The notes below the pieces were generated by a model that was given only the letters and a program-made list of their open reading frames with translations, ran no database searches and was not told the origin of the DNA. Shown here piece by piece: positions 1 through 7,256 of a DNA stretch of 64,000 bases (position 1 is the stretch's first letter; the number at the start of each line of letters is the position of its first letter). Source of the DNA: CAVQNQ01 sp963714205 (GTDB lineage: Bacteria; Acidobacteriota; Terriglobia; Bryobacterales; Bryobacteraceae); the NCBI GenBank assembly GCA_963714205.1, contig CAVQNQ010000002.1, positions 310,001 through 374,000 of the forward strand. Direction: 5' to 3'. The translations under genes and the position numbers were made by a program.

Positions 1-174
1 GCCCACGCGGAACTCGAACTGCAAATCGCGCAGATTTTCGTAGATCGCGGCCTTACGCTCGTCCAGGTGGCGGAACGGCGAAGGCTCCTCGGGGGCCGGT
101 AAATCCTGGGGACGCACGCCCAGTACGAACGCGATAACGGCGATCGCGAGCACGCACGCAATAACGATGATCAA
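1..174 (-). CDS. CcmI-like membrane protein, amino-terminal part (cut by window edge)
   Basis: Last gene of the minus-strand Ccm cluster, 11 bases after the ccmH stop. The visible 58 codons encode a hydrophobic N-terminal helix (IIVIACVLAIAVIAFVLG) followed by a charged segment with DERKAAIYENLRDLQFEF. Small proteins with one anchor and a cytosolic coiled stretch of this sort follow ccmH in related clusters and resemble the N-terminus of CcmI, which helps present apocytochrome to the haem lyase. TTG at 174 is the only upstream start, because an in-frame TAG directly precedes it. The rest lies outside the window, so the CcmI assignment rests on context and topology only. Confidence 0.55.
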   Translation of the reverse strand, partial: MIIVIACVLAIAVIAFVLGVRPQDLPAPEEPSPFRHLDERKAAIYENLRDLQFEFRVG

Positions 175-185
175 CTAAGCACCAA

Positions 186-659
186 TTATTCCAGGTTAGC
201 CAGGTCTTTTTCGATCTGGTCCTTGTACTTCTCAAGCTCGGGGTCGTCGATTTCCAGGGGGCCCATCTCCGCCAGGGGTTTGGGTTTGCGGTATTTGCGG
301 ATGAACAGCCAGATTACTACCAGCCCCGCGCCAACCGAGGCGTAGGGGACAATCCAACCGAAGGGACTGGGCGGAGCCAGGTAGATGCCCGGCCCATAGT
401 CGCGCACGAAGGCTTGAATGATCTGCTCGTCGGACATGCCCACGGCCTGCATGCGGGCGATGCGCTCCTTGGCGGGTTTCGAGAAGCTGCACTCGAGCAT
501 GCTGCACGTGGCCACCGAATCCTTGCAGCCGCACTGGCAGGCCAGCCGCATACCCACGCGCCGCACATCCGTGCTGGGCTTTTCGGCGACGGTCTGCGCC
601 AGAGCCACGGCCGCGATCAGCGCAAACAGCGCGTAAGGGCCGCAGGCCCGCTTCCACAT
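186..659 (-). CDS. ccmH: CcmH-family cytochrome c maturation thiol protein
   Basis: 157 aa from ATG at 659, which is preceded by a G-rich stretch; an upstream in-frame extension into the ccmF 3' end looks non-coding. Order: signal/anchor helix (about residues 5-22), CcmH domain (about 30-95) and one transmembrane helix (about 105-125) before a charged tail. CcmH keeps the CXXCH cysteines of apocytochromes reduced in the periplasm for haem attachment by CcmF. The cysteine region reads LACQCGCKDSVATCSMLECS, not the classical LRCxxC, so at least five Cys are available; the following helix (MSDEQIIQAFVRDYG) is typical of CcmH. Same strand as ccmE and ccmF. Confidence 0.85.
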   Translation of the reverse strand: MWKRACGPYALFALIAAVALAQTVAEKPSTDVRRVGMRLACQCGCKDSVATCSMLECSFSKPAKERIARMQAVGMSDEQIIQAFVRDYGPGIYLAPPSPFGWIVPYASVGAGLVVIWLFIRKYRKPKPLAEMGPLEIDDPELEKYKDQIEKDLANLE

Positions 660-724
660 CCCCCGGCGCCAGCCCTCGGACCTCCGCTCACTCAGCGATC
701 TCAGGTTTTGACTTTCCGGTTGCT

Positions 725-760
725 TCTCCGCGTAAATCTCCGCGTCTCCGCGTCTCCGCG
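725..760. repeat. Octamer direct repeat TCTCCGCG, four copies
   Basis: Between ccmF and ccmH the plus strand carries TCTCCGCG at 725-732, a TAAA spacer, then three head-to-tail copies at 737-760. On the transcribed strand this reads CGCGGAGA repeated. The 121-base ccmF-ccmH gap is unusually long for this cluster and this repeat fills much of it. Similar CGCGGAGA-type units occur as dispersed intergenic repeats in various high-GC genomes; whether it is dispersed here cannot be seen from one window. Confidence 0.7.
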
Positions 761-780
761 GTGAGTTCCACGCCCTCTCG

Positions 781-2793
781 CTAATTCTGAATCGCCACAT
801 GTTTCTTGGTGATGCCCACCACCTCCGTGCGGGCATACTGCATCTTGACTTTGCTCGGAACCAGGCAGACGAGCGTGCCGCCCACCAGCACCAATCCGCC
901 TATCCAGATCCAGGATACCAGGGGGAAGACATAAGCCTGGATCACAGCGCGCTGGTTATCGTCGGACATGCCGCCGAAATTCAGGTACAGATCCTCATTG
1001 GGGCGCTGGCGAATGCCCACTTCGGAAGTGCCCTGCTTGCTGGCCGTATAGAAGCGCCTCTCCGGTTCGAGCGTCCCCAGAAAATCGCCGCTCTTAGAAA
1101 CCTGAATCGTGGCGCGGTGCCATTCGTAGTTGGCGGTTTCGCCCTGCCGCAGATCGACCATCTTCAGGTCGTAGCGGCCCACCTGCATGGATTGGCCGGT
1201 ATTCAGCTCCTTAACCTCGCTCTGGTTGAAGGCATGGCCGGTGAAACCGATGAACATCAGCACGATCCCCATGTGGACCAGGTAGCCGCCGTAGCGCCGC
1301 GTATTGCGGTGGGTCAGTTCGACCATGGCGCGCGCCAGGTTCATGTTGTTCCGAGCGGCGATGGAGCGGCCGCCTTTGTAGAATTCGATCATCACCGTCA
1401 GCGCCACGAAGAGGCAGAAGCCGAAGGAGATCAGGGCGTAGAACTGGCGCATCCCGAGGACCACCAGGGTTCCCACCAGCGCCAGCGCGGCGAGGCCCGG
1501 CCACTGGAAGTTGCGGCGCAGGCTTTCAAGCGAGGTCCGCCGCCAGGAGAAGAGCGGTCCCACGCCCGTCAGGAAGAGGAGGAAGAGGCCGATGGGGACC
1601 ATCAGGCGGTTGTACCACTCGGTATCGAGCGAGATCTTCTCGCTGCTGACGGCTTCCGAGATCACCGGGAAGAGCGTTCCCCACAGCACCGCGAAACAGC
1701 TCGCCAGCAGGATCAGGTTGTTGAACAGGAAGCTGGATTCGCGCGAGACCACGCTTTCCAGTTGCGATTCGCTCTTGAGGTAATCCAGGCGATCGAGAAT
1801 CAGATAAATGGTGGCGGCGATCCCCGTCGCAAGGAAGGTCACGAAGTACTTGCCGATCTCCGAGCGGGCGAAGGCATGGACGGATTGCACCACGCCGGAA
1901 CGCGTCAGGAACGTGCCGAGAATGCACAGGAAGAAGGTGGCCGAAACCAGCACGATGTTCCAGACCTTCATCATGCCCTTCTTTTCCTGCATCATGACCG
2001 AGTGCAGAAAAGCCGTGCCGCTGAGCCACGGCAGCAGCGAAGCATTCTCCACCGGATCCCAGGCCCAGTATCCGCCCCAGCCCAGGACGTGATAAGCCCA
2101 CGCGGCGCCCAGCATGATACCGCAGCTCTGGAAGAGCCAGGTGACCAGGGTCCAGCGGCGTGTGGTGTGAATCCAGCCGTCGCCCGGTTCCCGAGTAATC
2201 AGCGAGCCGATGGCGAAAGCGAAGGGCACCGCAAAGCCCACGTAGCCCAGGTAGAGCATGGGCGGGTGGATGGCCATGGCGGGATATTGCAGCAGGGGGC
2301 TCAAGCCGTTGCCGTCCGGCACGGCGGTGATGAGCTTTTCTATCGCCAGCATCTGGAAGGGGTTGGCGATGAAATTATTCAGCACCAGGAAGAAGCACTG
2401 GACCGTCGAAAGCACGCCGATCACGTAAGGCATCATGTTGCGGTGCCGGGTGCGATTGGTAAAAACCACGACCGCGCTGTACGTGGAGAGCAGCCAACTC
2501 CAGAAGAGCAGCGAGCCTTCCTGGCCGCCCCACCAGGCCGCGAACTTGTAGAGCGCCGGCAGAGTGCGGTTGCTGTGTTCGGCCACGTAGGAGAAGCGGA
2601 AATCGCTGGTCATGAGCGCGAAGACCAGCGTGCCGGCGGCCAGGGTCAAGAGCGCCCAGACGGCATAAACCGCCCTCTGCCCGCTGACCATCAGGAAGGG
2701 ATTCTGCCGTATGCGGCCGACTACCGAGGCCACCACGGCATACGCAGCTACGCACAAGGCCAGCAGAATGGCCAGGGAACCCAGATTTTCCAT
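781..2793 (-). CDS. ccmF: Cytochrome c haem lyase subunit CcmF
   Basis: 670 aa polytopic membrane protein, close to the family's usual length. It joins haem, delivered by holo-CcmE, to CXXCH apocytochromes on the periplasmic face. The tryptophan-rich haem-handling loop is clear (WGGYWAWDPVENASLLPWLS, about residues 230-250), as are conserved histidines such as AIHPPMLYLGYVG and FLTRSGVVQSVHAF. About a dozen hydrophobic segments alternate with loops; a soluble periplasmic stretch follows near residue 530. It starts at ATG 2793, 24 bases after ccmE. The sequence is intact and typical. Confidence 0.97.
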   Translation of the reverse strand: MENLGSLAILLALCVAAYAVVASVVGRIRQNPFLMVSGQRAVYAVWALLTLAAGTLVFALMTSDFRFSYVAEHSNRTLPALYKFAAWWGGQEGSLLFWSWLLSTYSAVVVFTNRTRHRNMMPYVIGVLSTVQCFFLVLNNFIANPFQMLAIEKLITAVPDGNGLSPLLQYPAMAIHPPMLYLGYVGFAVPFAFAIGSLITREPGDGWIHTTRRWTLVTWLFQSCGIMLGAAWAYHVLGWGGYWAWDPVENASLLPWLSGTAFLHSVMMQEKKGMMKVWNIVLVSATFFLCILGTFLTRSGVVQSVHAFARSEIGKYFVTFLATGIAATIYLILDRLDYLKSESQLESVVSRESSFLFNNLILLASCFAVLWGTLFPVISEAVSSEKISLDTEWYNRLMVPIGLFLLFLTGVGPLFSWRRTSLESLRRNFQWPGLAALALVGTLVVLGMRQFYALISFGFCLFVALTVMIEFYKGGRSIAARNNMNLARAMVELTHRNTRRYGGYLVHMGIVLMFIGFTGHAFNQSEVKELNTGQSMQVGRYDLKMVDLRQGETANYEWHRATIQVSKSGDFLGTLEPERRFYTASKQGTSEVGIRQRPNEDLYLNFGGMSDDNQRAVIQAYVFPLVSWIWIGGLVLVGGTLVCLVPSKVKMQYARTEVVGITKKHVAIQN

Positions 2794-2817
2794 AGATACC
2801 TTTTTAGATGCTGCCCT

Positions 2818-3258
2818 TTAGATGCTACCTTTACCGGGGTTAAGGGGGACCGCCGCGGGGACCATTTTACCCGTCTGCGGCTCGTACTTCGAAGCGCACT
2901 TGGCCTGAATGCGGCCGGCGCGGAAAACGCCGTCCTTGTCCATTTTGCCGTCCGCCAGCGCCTGCGCGCCATCGCGAAAAGTGTCGGGCAGCGGGTCGGT
3001 GCCGGTGTAAGCCACCTTCAACTTGCGATTATCCTGGCTGAGGATGAATTGCACCTGGTTGCCAACGCGCTGGATAGACCCGTTCTCCACGTCGCCCCCC
3101 ACGCGGAGCCGCTTTCCATAAGCCTGATCGCCCATCTGACCGAGCTCGGTGATGGTCTTGTAGTACGTCTTGGATTCAGTGGATCCGGCCGCCGCCAGCC
3201 AGATCAAAGTGCCGATGACAATTGCGATCAGAACGGCGAACGGCGCGTATTTCTTCAT
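2818..3258 (-). CDS. ccmE: Cytochrome c maturation haem chaperone CcmE, CXXXY type
   Basis: 146 aa from ATG at 3258: a single N-terminal anchor (YAPFAVLIAIVIGTLIWLAA) and a periplasmic beta-barrel domain. CcmE carries haem covalently and hands it to CcmF. In most bacteria the haem ligand is a His in an HDEKY-type motif; here the site reads AKCASKYEP, so a Cys takes its place in a CxxxY arrangement. This variant is known from some archaea and sulfate reducers, often in systems lacking CcmH, yet ccmH is present here. The 3' end carries a short near-duplication (AGCATCTAAA twice) across the stop codon. First gene of the visible Ccm run. Confidence 0.92.
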   Translation of the reverse strand: MKKYAPFAVLIAIVIGTLIWLAAAGSTESKTYYKTITELGQMGDQAYGKRLRVGGDVENGSIQRVGNQVQFILSQDNRKLKVAYTGTDPLPDTFRDGAQALADGKMDKDGVFRAGRIQAKCASKYEPQTGKMVPAAVPLNPGKGSI

Positions 3259-3277
3259 CCCTTGCCTCGAAATTAAC

Positions 3278-3283
3278 AGTATA
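3278..3283 (-). promoter_or_regulatory. Candidate -10 element for ccmE
   Basis: TATACT (5 of 6 to consensus) on the minus strand in the 112-base gap between lpxA and ccmE, about 20 bases upstream of the ccmE start. No convincing -35 hexamer is seen at 16-18 bases. It would make the ccm genes independent of lpxA transcription. Confidence 0.3.
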
Positions 3284-3370
3284 ACCCGAAAGGAACACAG
3301 CACATCATTGGGCGTGATGGGTATTTTGTGGGAATATTCTACACCCCCGCAAATAGGGTGATCCGAGAAT

Positions 3371-4189
3371 TCATATTCTCGATGCCCGGCGGGCATCCGG
3401 CGATTCGCGACAGATCCCCCGCTCGCTGCATCGGATGAAGGCTACCAGGTGGAGGGTCTCGGGAGTGGGGATTTCGCTTTCTATCCTGGCCAGCGCCGCC
3501 TCGAGCTTCAGTCCGGCGCGGTAGAGAATCCGGTAGGCCCGCTTGAGGATGGCGAGATCGCCGGCCTGGTATCCGGCGCGCTTGAGCCCCACCACGTTGA
3601 TGCCCTTGGGTTCCACGTACAGACCGGCGTAAAGGAAGAACGGCGGAGCATCGCTGTTGACGCGGGTCCCGCCGGCGATCATGGCGAGGCGGCCAATCTT
3701 AGAGAACTGGTGCACCGCCACTCCTCCCGAGATGAAAACCTGGTCCTCGACTTCCACGTAGCCGGCCAGGAGCGAGCAACTGGCGATCACCGTGCGGTTG
3801 CCCACCTTGCAGTTGTGGGCGATATGCCCGGAGCCCATGATGTAGTTGCCATCGCCTATCTCGGTGACGGATTCGGGCGCGGTGCCGCGCGAGATGGTGA
3901 AGTGCTCTCGGATAATGTTGTCGTGGCCGATGCGGAGGTAGCTGCGCTCACCCGTGAAATGCTTGTCGAAGGGATCGGTGCCGAGGACCGCTCCGGCCGA
4001 GATCTGGTTGCGCTCCCCCAAGGTTGTCCACCGCTTGACGTAGACGTAGGGTTCGAGCATGGAATCGGCGCCGATCGAGACATCGCTTTCGATCACGCAG
4101 TACTCGCCAATGCGGACGCGCGGTCCGATCACAGCATCGGGGTTGACACGCGCCGTGGGGGCGACGGCGGCCGAAGGATCGAGGGGCAT
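3371..4189 (-). CDS. lpxA: Acyl-ACP--UDP-N-acetylglucosamine O-acyltransferase
   Basis: 272 aa, slightly longer than E. coli LpxA (262). It catalyses the first lipid A step, moving an acyl chain from ACP to the 3-OH of UDP-GlcNAc in the cytoplasm. The N-terminal two thirds show the hexapeptide left-handed beta-helix rhythm (IGPRVRIGEYCVI and similar); the catalytic His lies in GSGHIAHNCKVGN, matching His125 of E. coli, and GGVAVHQFSKIG follows. The C-terminal helical part (LKRAGYQAGDLAILKRAYR) is also typical. It is divergent from lpxD with 18 bases between start codons and no fabZ beside it. No Shine-Dalgarno motif precedes the ATG. Confidence 0.96.
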   Translation of the reverse strand: MPLDPSAAVAPTARVNPDAVIGPRVRIGEYCVIESDVSIGADSMLEPYVYVKRWTTLGERNQISAGAVLGTDPFDKHFTGERSYLRIGHDNIIREHFTISRGTAPESVTEIGDGNYIMGSGHIAHNCKVGNRTVIASCSLLAGYVEVEDQVFISGGVAVHQFSKIGRLAMIAGGTRVNSDAPPFFLYAGLYVEPKGINVVGLKRAGYQAGDLAILKRAYRILYRAGLKLEAALARIESEIPTPETLHLVAFIRCSERGICRESPDARRASRI

Positions 4190-4196
4190 GAAACTG

Positions 4197-4203
4197 TATC
4201 ATA
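4197..4203. promoter_or_regulatory. Overlapping opposed -10 elements, lpxA/lpxD
   Basis: The 18-base spacer 4190-4207 holds TATCAT on the plus strand (4197-4202) and TATGAT on the minus strand (4203-4198), each 5 of 6 to TATAAT. A start of transcription 7 bases downstream falls at about 4209 for lpxD (ATG at 4208) and 4191 for lpxA (ATG at 4189). Neither gene has a Shine-Dalgarno motif, so both mRNAs may be leaderless. No good -35 hexamers are visible. Confidence 0.45.
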
Positions 4204-4207
4204 AGAC

Positions 4208-5224
4208 ATGCGAGTTCGCGAATTGGCGGAGTGGCTGGGAGCGACCTTCGAAGGCGACGGCGAGAAGGAACTTACGGGCGTGGCGCCGCTCGAGACCGCC
4301 GGCAGCTCCGATCTCTCATTCGTGGGCAGCCGCAAGGCTACGGCCCAAGCGGGAAAATCGGCGGCGGGCTGCCTGATCGTTCCGGAGGAATGGAGCAGCA
4401 GTTACCGGACGGTCATCCGGGTGCCGCAACCGCGCACCAGTTTTGCGCGCGCGGTCAGCCGCTTCTATCCCACACAGGAACTGGCGCCGGGCGTGCACCC
4501 GACGGCGACGATCGGGAATGTGGAGGTGGGCGCTCTGGTAGCTGTGGGGCCGCACGTGGTGGTGGGCGATGGCACTCGCATCGGGGTGGCCGTCAACATA
4601 GGCGCGGGCACGGTGATCGGAAAGCGAGTGGTGATCGGCGATGGCTCGGTTCTGCACGCCAATGTCACGATTTACGACAACGTGGACATCGGCCGCGGGA
4701 CCATCATTCACTCCGGGGCGGTGATCGGCGCGGATGGTTTCGGCTTCGTCATGGATGGCGACCGGTGGCAGAAGTTCCCGCAGGTGGGGCGCGTCGAGAT
4801 CGGCGATTTTGTGGAGATCGGCGCCAACACCTGCGTGGACCGGGCGGCGCTGGGCGTGACCTCGATCGGCGAGGGCACCAAGCTCGACAACCTGGTGCAG
4901 GTGGGGCACAACTGCCGGATCGGGCGGCACGTGGTGGTGGCCGCGCAGACTGGATTCTCTGGGGGAGTGGTGGTGGAAGACTACGCGGTGATCGGAGGTC
5001 AGGTAGGCATCGGGGATAAGGCGCGCATCGAGGCGCACGCGGTGCTGGGGTCGGGCTGCGGGGTGCTGACTTCCAAGATTGTGCGCTCGGGGGAAACCGT
5101 GTGGGGAACGCCGGCGCGGCCCCTGAAGCAGCACCTGGAACAGCTCGCCAGCCTGGCGCGGCTGCCGGAACTGCGGCGCGAGGTAGCCGAGCTGAAGAGA
5201 CGGCTGGGGGAGCGCATCGCCTGA
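4208..5224 (+). CDS. lpxD: UDP-3-O-acylglucosamine N-acyltransferase
   Basis: 338 aa, the usual LpxD length. It adds the second, amide-linked acyl chain to UDP-3-O-acyl-glucosamine from acyl-ACP (third lipid A step). The N-terminal uridine-binding domain (about 1-100) is followed by a long hexapeptide left-handed beta-helix (IGAGTVIGKRVVIGDGSVLH and onward) containing the catalytic His in VQVGHNCRIGRHV and a Gly-rich FSGGVVVEDYAVIGGQVGIG. A C-terminal helix (EQLASLARLPELRREVAELK) ends the protein. The TGA overlaps the next ATG as TGATG. Confidence 0.96.
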   Translation: MRVRELAEWLGATFEGDGEKELTGVAPLETAGSSDLSFVGSRKATAQAGKSAAGCLIVPEEWSSSYRTVIRVPQPRTSFARAVSRFYPTQELAPGVHPTATIGNVEVGALVAVGPHVVVGDGTRIGVAVNIGAGTVIGKRVVIGDGSVLHANVTIYDNVDIGRGTIIHSGAVIGADGFGFVMDGDRWQKFPQVGRVEIGDFVEIGANTCVDRAALGVTSIGEGTKLDNLVQVGHNCRIGRHVVVAAQTGFSGGVVVEDYAVIGGQVGIGDKARIEAHAVLGSGCGVLTSKIVRSGETVWGTPARPLKQHLEQLASLARLPELRREVAELKRRLGERIA

Positions 5225-5829
5225 TGTTGCTGGTGGTGGGGGGCCAAGCCAGGAACCTGGGAAAAACGGCCGTGGTCGCAGGCCTGATCCGCCGGTTTCG
5301 GGAGCTCCGGTGGACGGCCATCAAAATCACGCAGTACGGGCAGGACGTCTGCGCGCGTAGCGGAGAGCGTTGCGGCTGCGAAGGCGACCCCGAGCACCCG
5401 GTAGCTTTGAGCGAGGAATATGAGCCAAACCGGACGGATTCAGGCCGGTTCCTGGCGGCTGGGGCGGAGCGTTCCTTCTGGCTGCGCACACCGGTGGGGG
5501 AACTGGGAACCGCCTCCGGGATGCTCGGAAAAATCCTGGCGCAAAGCGCTCACGTAATCGTGGAATCGAACAGCGTGGCAGAACTGGTGCGGCCAGACCT
5601 TTTCCTGATGCTACTCGATTTTACGTGCCGGGATTTTAAGCCTTCCAGCCTGCGGCTCATTGACCGGGCCGACGCTGTGCTGGTGATCGACCGCGGAATC
5701 AACGCGCCCGTCTGGGAGCACGTCTCGAGCGGGCTTTGGGAGGGAAAGCCGCGCTTTCTAGTGAAACCGCCCAATTATGTGACGGCGGAAGTGGCCGCCT
5801 TGGTGAGTTCCAGGCTCGGGGCGGGCTGA
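5224..5829 (+). CDS. P-loop NTPase of unknown function, coupled to lpxD
   Basis: 201 aa. The start ATG at 5224 shares its A with the lpxD stop (TGATG), pointing to translational coupling. The N-terminus has a deviant Walker A (GGQARNLGKTAVVAGLIRR) of the MobB/BioD kind within the SIMIBI ATPases, followed by AIKITQYGQD as in MobB-like proteins. A Cys-rich segment (CARSGERCGCEG, about residues 43-54) suggests metal or cofactor binding. VIVESNSVAELVRPDLFLML (about 118-137) resembles the beta strand leading to the Mg-binding acidic residue, and ADAVLVIDRG a later strand. No transmembrane segment. I do not recognise a characterised function. Its 3' end overlaps the convergent gene below by 55 bases. 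Confidence 0.8.
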   Translation: MLLVVGGQARNLGKTAVVAGLIRRFRELRWTAIKITQYGQDVCARSGERCGCEGDPEHPVALSEEYEPNRTDSGRFLAAGAERSFWLRTPVGELGTASGMLGKILAQSAHVIVESNSVAELVRPDLFLMLLDFTCRDFKPSSLRLIDRADAVLVIDRGINAPVWEHVSSGLWEGKPRFLVKPPNYVTAEVAALVSSRLGAG

Positions 5830-6053
5830 GCGGGACGGCGATCCAGTTCGGCGGCGGCCTGGTCGATGAGACGCGAGGCGCGATCAGCCTGTTTTTCCAG
5901 AGCCCGGATTTGTTCCTGCAATTTCCCGCCGGGCTCGCCCAGCAGGAGATTCAGATAGAAAAGACCCAGTCCTATGTTGCCGATAGGCTGCCGGAGGTCG
6001 TGGAGGAGACGCGCGATCATCTGGTCTGAATTCTCATCATCTGGAAGGGGCAT
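5775..6053 (-). CDS. Small HisKA-like phosphoacceptor protein without kinase domain
   Basis: 92 aa from ATG at 6053. Residues about 10-60 resemble a histidine-kinase dimerisation/phosphoacceptor helix pair: LLHDLRQPIGNIGLGLFYLN contains an H-box-like His, and a second amphipathic helix (KLQEQIRALEKQADRASRLI) follows. There is no ATPase domain, sensor or membrane segment. It lies 91 bases after the diguanylate cyclase on the same strand and might serve as a dimerising or phospho-relay partner, or be a kinase remnant. A TATACT hexamer sits just upstream on the minus strand. Function is inferred only. Confidence 0.55.
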   Translation of the reverse strand: MPLPDDENSDQMIARLLHDLRQPIGNIGLGLFYLNLLLGEPGGKLQEQIRALEKQADRASRLIDQAAAELDRRPAQPAPSLELTKAATSAVT

Positions 6054-6144
6054 AGGGGCTTCGGGGGACCAGTATAGCGCAACCGTACTTCCGCAGATGT
6101 ATTCTTGAGGATTTTTAAGGTTTCTTTTTCTTTTATTGGAGAGG

Positions 6145-7158
6145 CTACGTTTTGGCGCAGGTTCCAGGGGCGGCGGCTTCCAGCAGATAGGCCGATTCGA
6201 CCCGATTGCGGCCCCCAATTTTGCTCCGGTATAGGGCGCGGTCAGCCTCGTGTACGAGCGCTAGAGCGTCGCCGGCAAAATTTTCGGTGCAGGCGATTCC
6301 GAGCGAACAGGTGACCCGGAAGTGTGCACCGCCGGCGTAGAACGCTTCGCGAGCCAAGGCTTGGCGCACATCTTCGGCGCGCGCGCAGGCCGACGAAGAG
6401 TCGCATCCCGGCAGGACGATCAGGAATTCCTCGCCCCCATAGCGGCCCACCGCGTCATAGCCGCGGACAGCCGAGCGCATGCGGGCGGCGGCTTCGCGCA
6501 GCACGGCATCGCCCGCGGCGTGGCCGCAGGTGTCGTTGACGCGCTTAAAATCGTCCAGATCGGCCAGCAGGACTGCGAGCGGCTGGTGTTCGCGACCGGC
6601 GCGGAATACCTCGTTTTCGAGCGCCTCGAGAATCGCGGAATGGTTGAAGAGACCGGTCAGGCCGTCGTGAGTGGCCTGGACGCGCAAGGCTTCGCGCGCC
6701 CGCACCAATTGCTCCTGCAAATCCAGAATCCGGCAGCCGGCGCGCAGCCGGACGCGCAACTCGGGCATCTGAAATGGTTTGGTGAGGTAGTCGTCCGCGC
6801 CTGCCTCCATGCCCTCCACCAGATCCTGGCTCTCCGAGCGGGCGCTCAGGAGCAGGATGTAGGTGTAGGGTTCGCGGCCGGCCGCGCGTATACGGCGGCA
6901 GAGCTGGACGCCATCCAGAACCGGCATCATCCAGTCCAGGATGGCGAGGCGCGGCGCATTTGGCGTTTGCAGGATCTGCCAGGCCGCCATGCCGTCATTC
7001 GCCGTCAAAGTGCGGTAACCCCACTCGCCAAGCATGCTCCGGAGGAGGGCTTGGGATATGGGGCTATCTTCAGCCACCAGAACCGGCCTGGACCGCTGCG
7101 AGCCCGGTACCTCAGCGGCACCTTGCGCATCCGCCAAAAAGGTCTCCATGAGCACCAT
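6145..7158 (-). CDS. Response regulator with GGDEF domain (PleD-like diguanylate cyclase)
   Basis: 337 aa. Receiver domain at about 25-140: acidic pair in LVAEDSPIS, phosphoacceptor Asp in LAILDWMMPVLDG and Lys in DDYLTKPFQ. GGDEF domain at about 165-325: LLADLDDFKRVNDTCGHAAGD and the active-site loop GRYGGEEFL. An RGYD five residues before GGEEF matches the RxxD inhibitory I-site, so product inhibition by c-di-GMP is expected. It makes cyclic di-GMP from two GTP, probably switched on by phosphorylation-driven dimerisation. No cognate kinase is adjacent apart from the small HisKA-like protein. ATG at 7158 was used; a second ATG lies three codons in. Confidence 0.93.
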   Translation of the reverse strand: MVLMETFLADAQGAAEVPGSQRSRPVLVAEDSPISQALLRSMLGEWGYRTLTANDGMAAWQILQTPNAPRLAILDWMMPVLDGVQLCRRIRAAGREPYTYILLLSARSESQDLVEGMEAGADDYLTKPFQMPELRVRLRAGCRILDLQEQLVRAREALRVQATHDGLTGLFNHSAILEALENEVFRAGREHQPLAVLLADLDDFKRVNDTCGHAAGDAVLREAAARMRSAVRGYDAVGRYGGEEFLIVLPGCDSSSACARAEDVRQALAREAFYAGGAHFRVTCSLGIACTENFAGDALALVHEADRALYRSKIGGRNRVESAYLLEAAAPGTCAKT

Positions 7159-7256
7159 TTCTAGTAGTGCTTATCGGACGTTTTGGGGAATCCCACGGGG
7201 AGATCCCCCCTCTTCACCTACTCGCGCGATATCTTAGTGACCAAGCGGGATCCACC

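Noticed and set aside
799..3276. Very long open frame on the plus strand opposite ccmF and ccmE
   Set aside because: Its product is His/Gln/Arg-rich low-sense sequence; it is the antisense of clearly conserved ccmF. Long antisense frames are common at this GC content.
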